64,000 nt of DNA from Solirubrobacteraceae bacterium (GCA_029263125.1 JAJCYD010000034.1:50469-114468), one strand, 5' to 3'; positions 46,618-55,410 are shown, counted from the first letter of the stretch. Numbers and translations: made by a program. The notes: generated by a model not told the origin, from the letters alone.

Positions 46618-47582
46618 CGCGGCGCGTCCTCGTCACCGGCGGAGCCGGCACGATCGGCGCCGCGGTCGTGCGGCGACTGCTGCGCGACCCAACATGGGAG
46701 GTGCGCGTCTCCGACCAGCGTCAGGCGCCGCAGTGGATGCGAGAGGGCTGCGAGGTCCACACCGGCGATCTGCGCGTCCACGAGCAGGCGCGCGAGGCGA
46801 CCGACGGCTGCACGCACGTCATCCATCTCGCCGCCATCGTCGGCGGAATCGCGAACTTCCACAAGTTGCCCCACACGCTGACCGCGGTCAACTCCGCGCT
46901 CTACGACGCCGTCATCCAGGCGGCGCTGGACTGCGAGGTGGAGCGCTTCACGTATGTCTCGAGCTCGATGGTCTTCGAGCGCGCCACCGAGTACCCGACG
47001 ACCGAGGAGCACGTCTGGGACGTGGCGATGCCGCGCTCGGCCTATGGGTTCTCCAAGCTCGCGGGCGAGGTCTGGTGCCGTGCGGCGCATGCCGAGCACG
47101 GGCTGCCCTACACGATCTGCCGCCCGTTCAACGCCTACGGGCCGGGCGAGATGCCCGAGGGCGAGCCGGGAATCGCCCATGCGGTGCCCGATCTCATCCG
47201 CAAGGCGCTGTCGGGCCAGCATCCGCTGCAGATCTTCGGCTCCGGCGAGCAGACCCGGACGCTCACGCACATCGACGACATCGCCGACGGCGTCGTGACC
47301 GCGACGAGCTCGGAGGCCGGGCTGCTGGAGGACTTCAACATCTCCGCATCCGACGAGCTGACGGTCGCACAGATCGCGCAGATCGTGTGGGAGGTCTGCG
47401 GCCGCGACCCCGACGCCTTCGAGCTCGAGCACCTGCCGACGTTCCCCGTCGACGTCGTGCGCCGCTGGCCGAGCGTGGAGAAGGCGCGCACGGTGCTCGG
47501 CTGGGAGGCGAAGATCGGCGTTCGCGACGGCATTGCGCAGACGGCGGACTGGCTGCGCGGCGTGCTGGCGGCGTCGAGCTGA
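46614..47582 (+). CDS. NAD-dependent sugar epimerase, extended SDR
   Basis: A 322-residue SDR using a TTG start at 46614 that overlaps the dehydrogenase stop. VTGGAGTIGAAVVRRLL binds NAD, VSSSMVFERATEYP and SAYGFSK (Tyr144, Lys148) form the active site, RPFNAYGPGEMPEGEPG is typical of the UDP-glucuronate/GDP-mannose epimerase branch, and RTLTHIDDIADGV follows. HLAAIVGGIANFHKLPHTL resembles GDP-mannose 3,5-epimerase-like proteins. Directly after a 6-dehydrogenase, a uronic-acid epimerase is the most economical role. Confidence 0.87.
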   Translation: MTRRVLVTGGAGTIGAAVVRRLLRDPTWEVRVSDQRQAPQWMREGCEVHTGDLRVHEQAREATDGCTHVIHLAAIVGGIANFHKLPHTLTAVNSALYDAVIQAALDCEVERFTYVSSSMVFERATEYPTTEEHVWDVAMPRSAYGFSKLAGEVWCRAAHAEHGLPYTICRPFNAYGPGEMPEGEPGIAHAVPDLIRKALSGQHPLQIFGSGEQTRTLTHIDDIADGVVTATSSEAGLLEDFNISASDELTVAQIAQIVWEVCGRDPDAFELEHLPTFPVDVVRRWPSVEKARTVLGWEAKIGVRDGIAQTADWLRGVLAASS

Positions 47583-47663
47583 AACCCGACCGTGGCGTTA
47601 GGCCTCGCAAGCGGCGGGTATTGGATTGTGTTGGTCCACCACCCACAGCCAGAGGAGCACCCC

Positions 47664-48299
47664 ATGAAGCTGCGCAGACGCCCCAAGCGCAAGACCCAGC
47701 AGGCGCTGGACGCACTCGCGGGCGCGACGAAGATCTGGTCGGACCTGCAGGTCGGCAAACGTGCCGGCAAAGGGGTCGACAAGAGCGTCAAGAAGGCCAA
47801 GCGACTGCGGCTGCCCGCCTTCCTGCGCGGCAAGCCGGCCAAGGCGATCGGCGCAGCCGTCGCCGCCGGGGGCGCCGGCGCCCTCGTGGCACGCAAGCTC
47901 AAGGGCGACGGCCCGCAGGAGTACACCGGCCCGCCGCCGTCGGCCGCGGCCGAGGCTGCCAGCAAGGCTCCCGACGCGCCGGCGCCGTTGACGGTCGCCC
48001 CGGAGCCCGAGGCGGGCAAGGGCGTTCCCGCTGCGGGCGCGGACGCGCTGCGCGATAGCGGGCCGGATCCCGACACGGAGCCGGCCGCGGGCGCGTCAGC
48101 GTTGCGCGACCCCAAGTCCGCGGACGACGCCGCCGTGACCACAGCCGACGGCGCCGGCGCCGAGAAGCCCGCGGCGAAGAAGCCGGCAGCCAAGACGCCT
48201 GCGGCCACGTCCGAGGATGAGCCCGCCGCCGGAGAGGGATCCGAGAAGTCCGCCGACGCCGACAAGGACGACGCCGACTCCGACTCCGAGAAGACCTGA
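47664..48299 (+). CDS. Basic-to-acidic low-complexity protein of unknown function
   Basis: A 211-residue protein with a clear AGAGGAG ribosome site before ATG 47664, unusual in this window. Residues 1-60 are very basic (MKLRRRPKRKTQQALDALAG, KKAKRLRLPAFLRGKPAK). A short Ala/Gly-rich hydrophobic stretch follows (AIGAAVAAGGAGALVARKL), possibly a glycine-zipper membrane segment, then a Pro/Ala region with the repeated unit AGADALRDSGPDPDTEP and AGASALRDPKSADD, a KKPAAK patch and a strongly acidic C-terminus. It could be a membrane-anchored or nucleoid-like protein; no family was recognised. Confidence 0.75.
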   Translation: MKLRRRPKRKTQQALDALAGATKIWSDLQVGKRAGKGVDKSVKKAKRLRLPAFLRGKPAKAIGAAVAAGGAGALVARKLKGDGPQEYTGPPPSAAAEAASKAPDAPAPLTVAPEPEAGKGVPAAGADALRDSGPDPDTEPAAGASALRDPKSADDAAVTTADGAGAEKPAAKKPAAKTPAATSEDEPAAGEGSEKSADADKDDADSDSEKT

Positions 48300-48349
48300 C
48301 CTCGATGGCGGTTGCGGGCGGGCGCCGATCTCCCTCGCCCGGCCGCCTG

Positions 48350-48721
48350 CTACCGGACGACCTTCAGCGTCATCGACTGCGCTGCGGCGCCGTGGATCGA
48401 GCAGTAGATCCTGTACGTGCCGATACGCGTCATCTTCCTGCTGTAGGTGCCGCTGGACTTCACCGGTGAGCGAAACTTGACCGGACCCTTCCTGACGGTG
48501 ACGTCGTGCGCGGAGTTGCCCGCCCACTTCCAGCGCACCCGCGTGTTGCGCTTGACCGTGACTGTCCGCGCCTTGCCGTCGCCGACGAAGTAGTCGTCAC
48601 CGACCTTGACCGTGCGGGTCGTGGACTTCGCCGTGCTCGTCCTGGCCGTGGCGACGGTGGACGTCACGGCGACGGAGGCGGCGAGAATCAGCAGGATGGG
48701 CGCGAGCTTGCGCATGGTCAT
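48350..48721 (-). CDS. Secreted cupredoxin-like (plastocyanin/azurin fold) protein
   Basis: A 123-residue exported protein: MTMRKLAPILLILAASVAVT is a signal peptide. The mature part is a single beta-sandwich with the type 1 copper ligands His72 (SAHDV), Cys107 and His110 (YCSIHG) and Met117 (QSMTL). RYSGTYSRKM-like and IGTYRIYCSIH strands are typical of small actinobacterial blue-copper proteins. Start ATG 48721 overlaps the TGA of the larger copper protein gene (ATGA), so the two are made together and probably exchange electrons or copper outside the membrane. Confidence 0.85.
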   Translation of the reverse strand: MTMRKLAPILLILAASVAVTSTVATARTSTAKSTTRTVKVGDDYFVGDGKARTVTVKRNTRVRWKWAGNSAHDVTVRKGPVKFRSPVKSSGTYSRKMTRIGTYRIYCSIHGAAAQSMTLKVVR

Positions 48722-50085
48722 GGGCGTACCGTGATGACCTGCGTCATCGTGATCGGGTGCAGGTAGCAGAAGAGCCTATAGGTGCCAGGAATCTCCAGAC
48801 GTCGTTTGTACTCATAGCCCCTGCCGGCGTTCGGCGACGCCACCAGGCGCGGGCCGCCGGCGTACGTGACGTTGTGGCGATCGCGGTCGTCAAAGCGCCA
48901 CCGCACCACCGTCCCGGCCTTCACGGAGAGGTTCGCCGGCACGAAGCGCTCGTTGCGCAGAGCGACCTGCGCGACAGGCCCGTCGATGATGCTCAACGGT
49001 CCCGGCGGGCGCTGGATCTCGACGACCTTGCCGGTGGATCCGAGCCCGTTGAGCGGCAGATCCATCGCCGGCGACGCCATCCGGCCGTCCTCGCGCGTCC
49101 AGAAGATGCGCGCGTCGCGGGGCAGCGGCGCGCACGAGCGCGGCGCCTTGCGATCCACCGCCACGTACACGTGGCTGATCGCCATCACGCGCGGGTGCGG
49201 ACGGGTGCCGTCGTAGTTGCCGGTCACGCGCAGCATCTCGCCCTTGCGGACGGGGATCCCGGTCTCAGACTGCAGGTGGCCGGTGGCGATCGGCCCCGGC
49301 TCGTGCAGCACGGGCCTGGCCCGGTAGACGATGTCGCCGGGGTAGCCGTACAGCGCCTTGAGGTCGGCGAGCGTGCGCTCCTCGCAGCGCGGCTGGGAGA
49401 TCGTCAGCCCCAGCGAGCTGCCGTGCAGGTGGGCGCTGGCGGCCACGATGCGGCCGCTGAGCGGCATCCGCCACAGGTGCGAGCGCTTGTGCACGCCACC
49501 GGGCGGCATGTCGCCGTTGACGTCGTAGCTGGGATGCTTGGAGCAGCCGTTGGCTCGCAGCCACAGCGGCTTGACGCGCTTGAGCTTGGAGGCGGTGACG
49601 ATGCGCAGCTTGTAGACGACGCGCACCGTGTGAGCGCGAAGGTCGTGGCTCATGAGCATCGCCTGCATGCTCCAGCGCTCGCCGCCGCTGATGGCGTAGC
49701 CGTAGCCTCCCGGAAGCTTCAGCGGCTGCTTCTCCTCACCGGTGCCCCAGAACGGCTCGCCGCCGCGCCCCTTGCAGCTGGTCTTCTTCGGCGGCCCGCC
49801 TGGCTTGCCGTTATTGATGAAGACGATGTGATGGAGCATCACGGTGCGGATCGAGACCCGCCGGCCGCGACCGTCGACCAGCCAGGCGTCCATCGCGGTG
49901 ACGTAGCCGGATCTGCGCGGAGCCTGCACCGCCACCTTGGGAAAGATCGTCTTGAAGCCCGACAGCGTGAACACCCTGGACTTCAGCGTGACCGTCTGCG
50001 TGCCCGCCTGCGCGACGCCCGGCGCGATCGCGCCCAGTGCGAGCACGGTCATGCAGATCCCCCAGAGAGCTCCGCGCAGGCGCAT
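48718..50085 (-). CDS. Secreted SURNod19-like protein fused to a C-terminal cupredoxin domain
   Basis: A 455-residue exported protein with signal peptide MRLRGALWGICMTVLALGAI and cleavage near AQAG. Residues 30-350 resemble the plant SURNod19 family: TVMLHHIVFINNG (His85-His86), SAHLHGSSLGLTISQ, VRKGEMLRVTGNYDGTRPHP and VMAISHVYVAVD. The His-His and His-x-His pairs recall copper monooxygenase-type sites. Residues about 370-455 are a cupredoxin with ligands His404, Cys440, His443 and Met447 (YRLFCYLHPITM). ATG 50085 is eight bases after TAGGAT. Role unknown; a copper-dependent oxidation or copper-trapping function in the envelope is inference. Confidence 0.8.
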   Translation of the reverse strand: MRLRGALWGICMTVLALGAIAPGVAQAGTQTVTLKSRVFTLSGFKTIFPKVAVQAPRRSGYVTAMDAWLVDGRGRRVSIRTVMLHHIVFINNGKPGGPPKKTSCKGRGGEPFWGTGEEKQPLKLPGGYGYAISGGERWSMQAMLMSHDLRAHTVRVVYKLRIVTASKLKRVKPLWLRANGCSKHPSYDVNGDMPPGGVHKRSHLWRMPLSGRIVAASAHLHGSSLGLTISQPRCEERTLADLKALYGYPGDIVYRARPVLHEPGPIATGHLQSETGIPVRKGEMLRVTGNYDGTRPHPRVMAISHVYVAVDRKAPRSCAPLPRDARIFWTREDGRMASPAMDLPLNGLGSTGKVVEIQRPPGPLSIIDGPVAQVALRNERFVPANLSVKAGTVVRWRFDDRDRHNVTYAGGPRLVASPNAGRGYEYKRRLEIPGTYRLFCYLHPITMTQVITVRP

Positions 50086-50093
50086 GCGCGGGC

Positions 50094-50099
50094 ATCCTA
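50094..50099 (-). promoter_or_regulatory. Candidate leaderless -10 element for the copper-protein operon
   Basis: Minus-strand TAGGAT ends eight bases before the ATG at 50085. Confidence 0.45.
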
Positions 50100-50365
50100 G
50101 GAGGTCGTGCGAATCGTTACCACCCCTGCTGCGAGCGTACGGCGCGTGCTGACTGTCGCTGCTCGATCCGTGCCCAGAGCGCGCGATGATCGCTGCCTCC
50201 AAGGCGTCGGCGCACCCGGCGCGCTTCAGCGAGCGCACGGGCGAATGGTCGATCCAGCCCGAGCGGCACCGTGGGGCCAGTGCCAGGGCACGACGGTCGG
50301 ATCGTCCAAGCGCTTGTAGCCGATCGCTGCACCGACGAGCATCGAAGTCGACCGAGCGGCCACCC

Positions 50366-50644
50366 CTACTCTTGTGAGGATTGCCCTCCGCTCGAGTGCG
50401 CTCCATTGCCGCGGTCGGACTCCCTCACCTCGGCGCTTGACCGGCAGCGCGTGGCAAGCGGCGCGGCTTCGCTGTAGGCGAGCTCAAATCCGTGCGTCGC
50501 ACGCTCGCTCCACAGGCGCTCACCCATCGTGCGCTCGTCGGTGAAGAGGACCCTGAGGATGCGCTGGGCGCGCTCATCACGCTCGGCCGCACGCAGACGC
50601 TCGGCGTCGAGCTGCTCGGCCATCTCTGCAAGCTGAGAGCTCAT
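50366..50644 (-). CDS. Possible small charged protein (92 aa)
   Basis: From ATG 50644 the frame reads MSSQLAEMAEQLDAERLRAA, then ERDERAQRILRVLFTDERTM; the first sixty residues look like a real helical protein. The C-terminal third is Ser/Gly-rich and less convincing. No ribosome site or family is recognised. It follows another short frame by 16 bases. Confidence 0.4.
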   Translation of the reverse strand: MSSQLAEMAEQLDAERLRAAERDERAQRILRVLFTDERTMGERLWSERATHGFELAYSEAAPLATRCRSSAEVRESDRGNGAHSSGGQSSQE

Positions 50645-50660
50645 GAGCGATCTTCGCCGG

Positions 50661-50834
50661 TCAGACGGGGGTCTTGTCCATGTCGTCGACGTGCAACTCC
50701 CGCTCTTGGGCGCGCCGAAGCACACGCGCATCATGCCAGCCACGCGCGCCGGACTGCCATGGTGCGTGAGCATCAGACAGCCGGCATCCAGCCGTTCGCC
50801 GGGTAGCCGGCGCACTCCGGGTCGGGTTCGTCAT
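50661..50834 (-). CDS. Possible small protein (57 aa), doubtful
   Basis: ATG 50834 opens MTNPTRSAPATRRTAGCRLS and ends HVDDMDKTPV before the 92-aa frame. Composition is ambiguous. It may be a gene remnant; reported because it and the next frame together could be one decayed locus. Confidence 0.22.
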   Translation of the reverse strand: MTNPTRSAPATRRTAGCRLSDAHAPWQSGARGWHDARVLRRAQERELHVDDMDKTPV

Positions 50835-50885
50835 GAGGACGTGACACACTGGCCCCATGCTCCGTGGACTTGGGCGTGCCTGAGC

Positions 50886-51809
50886 GTGGCGTCTGCGCCA
50901 CAGCGTTCGCTGGTGATCGGGGCGGGCTTCATCGGAACGCACCTCGCGCGACGCTTGAAGGACGACGGTGCGGGGGTTAGGGTCCTGACGCGCTCGCCGC
51001 TGGCGGGCGAACGCCGTGCCAGGTTCGACGGCGCTGAGCTGTTGGTAGGCGACGCCACCGTGCAGGGGATTGTTGGCGATGCCCTCAGCGGTATTGATCA
51101 CGTCTTCTATTGCGCCGGCGGACTGATGCCGGCGCAGTCCAACCTCGACCCCGCCACCGACGCGGCGCTCGCGCTGCCGCCCCTGCTGCGCGTGCTCGAG
51201 GAGTTGCGTGCGCGACCCGGCGTGCGACTCACCTTCCTGTCCTCGGGCGGCACGGTCTACGGCAACCCCGAGACGATTCCGGTCGCAGAGGGTCACCCGA
51301 CAGAGCCGCAGACCTCCTATGGCGTGATGAAGCTTGCCAGCGAGAAGTACGTGCTGATGTACGGACGTCTATACGGCATTCCGGTCCAAGTGCTGCGCTG
51401 CTCAAACGTCTACGGCGCGTTTCAGCCAGCCGATCGCGGCCAGGGCTTCGTCGCTGCCGCCCTCAGCCGGCTGCGCGAGGGCCGGCCGATCACGCTCTTC
51501 GGCGACGGCCGCAATGTGCGCGACTTCGTGTACGCGCCCGACGTCGCGGACGTGATGGTTGCGTTGGCGGCACGATCGGGCGGCCCGGCAGTGTTGAACG
51601 TCGGCTCGGGGAAGGGCGTCCAGATCTGCGACCTGCTGAGCATGATCGAGGAGGTCGCGGGCACCGCCGCGCAGATAGATTGGCAACCCGATCGGGGTCT
51701 CGACGTGAGGCGAATCGTGCTCGACATCGCTGCGCTGCAACGCGAGGTCGAGTTCGTCCCGACACCACTGCTGGATGGCCTGGCGGCGACCGCGCGCTCG
51801 AGGCCCTGA
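50886..51809 (+). CDS. NAD-dependent sugar epimerase/dehydratase, extended SDR
   Basis: A 307-residue SDR from GTG 50886. The cofactor loop is the variant SLVIGAGFIGTHLARRLKDD, lacking the usual TGGxG, and the active site is FLSSGGTVYGNP with SYGVMK (Tyr145, Lys149). RCSNVYGAFQPADRGQGFV, GDGRNVRDFVYAPDV and LNVGSGKGVQICDLL follow the UDP-glucose 4-epimerase plan. A decayed copy of its first forty codons lies at 59,080-59,205. No promoter hexamer was found close to the start. Confidence 0.85.
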   Translation: MASAPQRSLVIGAGFIGTHLARRLKDDGAGVRVLTRSPLAGERRARFDGAELLVGDATVQGIVGDALSGIDHVFYCAGGLMPAQSNLDPATDAALALPPLLRVLEELRARPGVRLTFLSSGGTVYGNPETIPVAEGHPTEPQTSYGVMKLASEKYVLMYGRLYGIPVQVLRCSNVYGAFQPADRGQGFVAAALSRLREGRPITLFGDGRNVRDFVYAPDVADVMVALAARSGGPAVLNVGSGKGVQICDLLSMIEEVAGTAAQIDWQPDRGLDVRRIVLDIAALQREVEFVPTPLLDGLAATARSRP

Positions 51810-51962
51810 GGCAGCGTCGCCGCCTTCCGCCAGGCACCGCAGCGACCGCGCGAGACACCGCCAGATTGACGTAGGCAGCCCTGCACGACCATGCAGCAGC
51901 CGGCGTGCGTCGCCGCGCATGGATCACCTCCCGTACGGACAAGCCCAGCGACCGAGAACAGC

Positions 51963-51968
51963 TAGATT
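51963..51968 (+). promoter_or_regulatory. Candidate -10 element that questions the start of the next gene
   Basis: TAGATT directly abuts the GTG at 51969. If it is a leaderless promoter, the first usable start would be the in-frame TTG at 51978, nine bases downstream. Confidence 0.35.
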
Positions 51969-53687
51969 GTGGCGACTTTGCGATGGACCTCCGCACGCCG
52001 GTCGCCGCTCACCGTGGAGACAAGCAGCGCAAAGCTTGACGACCGGGACGGAGATGCATCAGAACCCTCGGCCAAGAGCTCCGAAGCCAGCGGGCCGCGA
52101 CGCCGCTGGGATGTCGCGGTCTGCCTCGGGCTCGGCGCGCTCGTCTCCACCGTCTACCTACCATACGCGCTGAACGCTGGCTGGTATTACGACGACTGGG
52201 CCATATACGCGCAACTACAGGACGCGCCGAGTCGATCGTTCTCGAACCTGTATGAAGCGTGTGCCGCGGGCGGACAGCAACGCAGCCTCTCGTGCGCCTA
52301 TCACGCCGCCGAGTTCGGGCTGTTCGGTGACCATCGCACCGCCTACCACCTGGCATCCATGGCATTCCTCCTATTGGTGGCGGTGCTCGGATATGCCGTG
52401 TTGCGCCGCTGCCGGGCAACGCCGGCCTGGGCAGGCGTCACCGCCGCGCTGTTCGTTCTCTTTCCCGGCAGCGACTCGACACGGCTGTGGGCCGTCGGAT
52501 CGATCGCCCAGTACGTGATCGCAGTACAGCTGCTCGCCGTCCTACTCGCCATCATCGCGCTCCGAACATCCGCGCCACGGCGGTCCGCCGTCCTGCACGT
52601 CGTGGCCGCCGCGCTCAGTCTTCTGGCGATGGCGTCATACGAGATCACCATCCCCCTGGTGGCGCTGAACGGCCTGATCTACCTGGCGGCGTTCCGCCAT
52701 CGCAGGGTGCTTTGGCGTGGCGGCGTCGACCTCGGGCTCGCATGCGGTTTCGTCGTCTACCGCATCGTCCTGAACCCTGTCAGCCCGGAGTCGGGTTTCG
52801 TGGTGGAGCGGACGGCCCGGCAGAGCATCGACCACGCCGGCACGCTCCTTGGCGGCGCGTGGGACACCTGGAGCACCGCGTTCGCGCCGGCTTCGCGGCC
52901 GGCCGCAATAGGCATCGCGGCCCTGCTCGCGGTCGTCGGCCTCGTCGCGATCCGTGACAGGCCGTTCCGCCGGCGGGTCGCGCCGTGGGCGGGGACGCTA
53001 GTGCTCAGCGTCGTCGCCAGCGCCGCCGCAGTACTCACGTACATCACGGCGAACGACAGCTACGTCCCAGCGCTCGGTGGGACGTTCAACCGTCTGAACG
53101 CGACTGCCGCGCTTCCGTACTGCCTCGCCTTCGTGACCCTGCTCGGGCTGCTCTTCGAACTCGTGCGCCGATTCACGCCGGGATTGATGCCGGCGATCGT
53201 GGCCGTCGCGATCGTCACGGTGGGGGTCGGCTGGCACCAGGCCGGGATCTCCACCAATCACAAGCGTGCCTGGGAGGAGTCCTGGCGCGTGCAATCGGCG
53301 GCGCTTGACGGATACGCGAACGCGGTGCAGTCGCTGCCGGCGGACTCCGCCATCCTGGGTTTCGACACTCCGACGTGGGAGAGCAGCTATATCCCGGTTT
53401 TCTCGGCCAGCTGGGATCTTCGCGGGGCCCTGGACTTCACGACCGCGGTTGATCCCCCTACCGCCGTGGCGCTCAGCCCCGAGGTTCTCTGTGGACCGGA
53501 TGCCGTGGTGCTCGGGGGGCAGCCGTTCATGCCCTATCGCGGCGGCCCGCCCGTCTACTTCGTGAGCCCCGCACGCGGCCAGGCCGTGCGTATTCGCTCG
53601 CAGGCCGCCTGTGACCGCCGCATCGAGAAGTGGGGCCGGTCACCGTTCTTCGGCAAGTCCGTAACACGGGCCAACGCCCTCGGTTGA
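51969..53687 (+). CDS. Polytopic membrane protein, GT-C-like (putative glycosyltransferase)
   Basis: A 572-residue protein with a polar leader of about 45 residues and then ten or so helices up to residue 430. The loop after helix 1, LNAGWYYDDWAIYAQLQD, has the DD pair in the catalytic position of GT-C enzymes, and YHAAEFGLFGDHRTAYHLAS follows. The soluble C-terminal part (FVSPARGQAVRIRSQAACDR) is short. Layout is very similar to the membrane protein at 14,866-16,551 (FFFDSWDF, then HNGHFSLVP), so both may be polyprenyl-phosphate-sugar users. The start may be GTG 51969 or TTG 51978. It converges with the acetyltransferase gene with a one-base gap. Confidence 0.75.
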   Translation: MATLRWTSARRSPLTVETSSAKLDDRDGDASEPSAKSSEASGPRRRWDVAVCLGLGALVSTVYLPYALNAGWYYDDWAIYAQLQDAPSRSFSNLYEACAAGGQQRSLSCAYHAAEFGLFGDHRTAYHLASMAFLLLVAVLGYAVLRRCRATPAWAGVTAALFVLFPGSDSTRLWAVGSIAQYVIAVQLLAVLLAIIALRTSAPRRSAVLHVVAAALSLLAMASYEITIPLVALNGLIYLAAFRHRRVLWRGGVDLGLACGFVVYRIVLNPVSPESGFVVERTARQSIDHAGTLLGGAWDTWSTAFAPASRPAAIGIAALLAVVGLVAIRDRPFRRRVAPWAGTLVLSVVASAAAVLTYITANDSYVPALGGTFNRLNATAALPYCLAFVTLLGLLFELVRRFTPGLMPAIVAVAIVTVGVGWHQAGISTNHKRAWEESWRVQSAALDGYANAVQSLPADSAILGFDTPTWESSYIPVFSASWDLRGALDFTTAVDPPTAVALSPEVLCGPDAVVLGGQPFMPYRGGPPVYFVSPARGQAVRIRSQAACDRRIEKWGRSPFFGKSVTRANALG

Positions 53688-53688
53688 C

Positions 53689-54393
53689 CTATGCGAACCA
53701 GCGATGGAGCCACAGCGCCGATTCGCGCGTCCTGTAGCCGAGGCGCTGGTACAGGCGCTGAGCACTGACGTTGCGCGCCTGAGTGACGACCTCCGACCGA
53801 CCGAGCCCGGCAGCGATGAACTCGTTGTGCGCCGCATGCATGAGCGCCTCCGCCAAGCCGGTGCCCTCGGCCGAAGCGACGACGCCGATCAGCTCGATGC
53901 TGCCCGTGCCCCGCTCGGGCTGCATGTGGCAGATCACAAAGCCTCGCGCGTCCGCATCGGTCAATGTGACCCGGTCCCCAGCATCAAATCCGCGCTCCAG
54001 GAACGCCGAGAACAGGTCTCTGGCTTGATCGTTGCTGAACCGTGGATCGGTGAAGAATCGCGAGGCCTCGAAGCGCTCGCGCACGCACTGGTCGAGAGGC
54101 TGCCGCTGCTCCGGGCAGGCCCGGCCGATCGCAATCTGCGCTCGCTCCCCGCACACGCCGTCGAGCCGGCGGTCCAGCGTGATGCGGACGTCGCACATGC
54201 GGAAGTCGCGCTCCTGCGCAAGCAGGCTGGTGCGGTCGTCCTCGGCCAGCAGATATAGGCAGCGCACACCTCGCTTGCGCGATTGCGCCACCACGTCATC
54301 GAGCTGGTCGGATGTCAGCACGCCTCCGGTCACACGAGCGATCGGAAACCCGAAGAAGGAGCTATCCCACGCCAGGTCCGCGATTCCCGTCAT
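53689..54393 (-). CDS. GNAT acetyltransferase, WecD-like (TDP-fucosamine acetyltransferase type)
   Basis: A 234-residue GNAT protein. LAWDSSFFGFPIARV at the start is the WecD signature, and IELIGVVASAEGTGLAEALM with TQARNVSAQRLYQRLGYRT forms the acetyl-CoA binding and C-terminal GNAT motifs. In the Fuc4NAc pathway WecD acetylates the amino group placed by WecE; the WecE homologue lies 1 kb away on the opposite strand. ATG 54393 overlaps the stop of the GT2 gene (ATGA). The four-base coupling suggests that donor maturation and use are co-expressed. Confidence 0.87.
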   Translation of the reverse strand: MTGIADLAWDSSFFGFPIARVTGGVLTSDQLDDVVAQSRKRGVRCLYLLAEDDRTSLLAQERDFRMCDVRITLDRRLDGVCGERAQIAIGRACPEQRQPLDQCVRERFEASRFFTDPRFSNDQARDLFSAFLERGFDAGDRVTLTDADARGFVICHMQPERGTGSIELIGVVASAEGTGLAEALMHAAHNEFIAAGLGRSEVVTQARNVSAQRLYQRLGYRTRESALWLHRWFA

Positions 54394-55373
54394 GACTCGT
54401 CCTGCGCATCGTCACACGAGGGCTCGAGGTGGCGGACCTCTCCAACGACATAGTAGGGGCGCGCTTTGGCCTCACTATAGATACGACCCACGTACTCGCC
54501 GATCAGCGCCATGATCAGGAGCTGGACTCCTGCGAGCGCGAAGATCAGCGCGAATGCCGACACCGTTCCCGACACGCCAGAACCGGCCACGACGCGGTAG
54601 ACGATGAACAGCATCGTGCCGATGAACCCCGCGGCCGATGCCAGCAGCCCCAATGTCGTGACCACCCGAAGTGGAAACACGCTGTATCCCGTGATGAGAT
54701 CGAGCACCATGTCGACCAGCGCAGTCAAGTTGTACCGCGAGCCTTGGGGGCCTCTGGCGACATGCTGGACCGGAACCTCCTTGATCGGCACACCGAGCCA
54801 CGCCACGACGGCCGGGACGTATCGATGCCGCTCGGTGAATCCCAGCATGAGGTCTACGGTCGCGCGGTCGTAGAGACGGAACATCGAGCCGAAATCGCGT
54901 AGCTCAGAGCGAGTCCTGCGATTCAACCAGCTCGTGAGCACGCCGGTGATCAACCGGCGATGCCACGGGTCCGAGCGGTTGGCGCGATACCCCGAAACAA
55001 CGGGATACTCATCGCACAGCTCCACAAGCAACCTCGGAATCTCTTCCGGCGGATACTGCAGATCGCTGTCCAGTGTCACAACTGCTTGGCCCCGGGCATG
55101 GGCAAGCCCCGCGAACACTGCTGGGTGTTGACCAAAATTGCGCGCGAGCCGGATGAGCGTCGTCGGATGTGGAAAATCAGCGGCGATCGCTGAGGCCCGC
55201 CGCATCGTGGTATCCGCGCCGCCGTCGTCTACAAGCACCAACTCCGCTCCGCCGTCGATGGCATCCATGACTGGGCCGCAGCGATCGAAGATGGCGCTGA
55301 CAGCGTCTTCGTCTCGATAGAGCGGGATGACGATGCTCAACCGGGGTGCCGTCTGCGCGTCCACCCGGTGCAT
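54390..55373 (-). CDS. Glycosyltransferase family 2, ArnC/GtrB-like (polyprenyl-phosphate transferase)
   Basis: A 327-residue enzyme with GT-A motifs LSIVIPLYRDEDAVSAIFDR, LVLVDDGGADTT, ARNFGQHPAVFAGLAHARG and VVTLDSDLQYPPEEIP. RDFGSMFRLYDRATVDLML and YNLTALVDMVLDLITGYSVF are typical of ArnC. Two C-terminal membrane helices follow, then a polar tail. It would move a (amino-)deoxysugar from nucleotide to undecaprenyl phosphate; with WecE, WecD and GtrA alongside, 4-acetamido-4,6-dideoxyhexose is the likely sugar. Divergent from wecE by 45 bases. Confidence 0.9.
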   Translation of the reverse strand: MHRVDAQTAPRLSIVIPLYRDEDAVSAIFDRCGPVMDAIDGGAELVLVDDGGADTTMRRASAIAADFPHPTTLIRLARNFGQHPAVFAGLAHARGQAVVTLDSDLQYPPEEIPRLLVELCDEYPVVSGYRANRSDPWHRRLITGVLTSWLNRRTRSELRDFGSMFRLYDRATVDLMLGFTERHRYVPAVVAWLGVPIKEVPVQHVARGPQGSRYNLTALVDMVLDLITGYSVFPLRVVTTLGLLASAAGFIGTMLFIVYRVVAGSGVSGTVSAFALIFALAGVQLLIMALIGEYVGRIYSEAKARPYYVVGEVRHLEPSCDDAQDES

Positions 55374-55404
55374 GGTTGCAAGCTTTGCCGGCGGACGGCG
55401 GGAC

Positions 55405-55410
55405 TAGACT
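55405..55410 (+). promoter_or_regulatory. Candidate leaderless -10 element for wecE
   Basis: TAGACT ends eight bases before the GTG at 55419. Confidence 0.45.

Larger units (their letters stand above)
50086..50885. other. Gene-poor stretch between the copper genes and the epimerase gene
   Basis: Eight hundred bases without a convincing gene. It starts with the copper operon promoter and contains two short minus-strand frames described separately. The remaining frames look like residue, with no inverted ends or transposase motif. It marks the left edge of the rebuilt 50.9-63.9 kb segment. Confidence 0.6.

Noticed and set aside
50086..50885. An insertion sequence remnant in the gene-poor stretch
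   Set aside because: No transposase motif, terminal inverted repeat or target duplication could be found; only short ambiguous frames remain.
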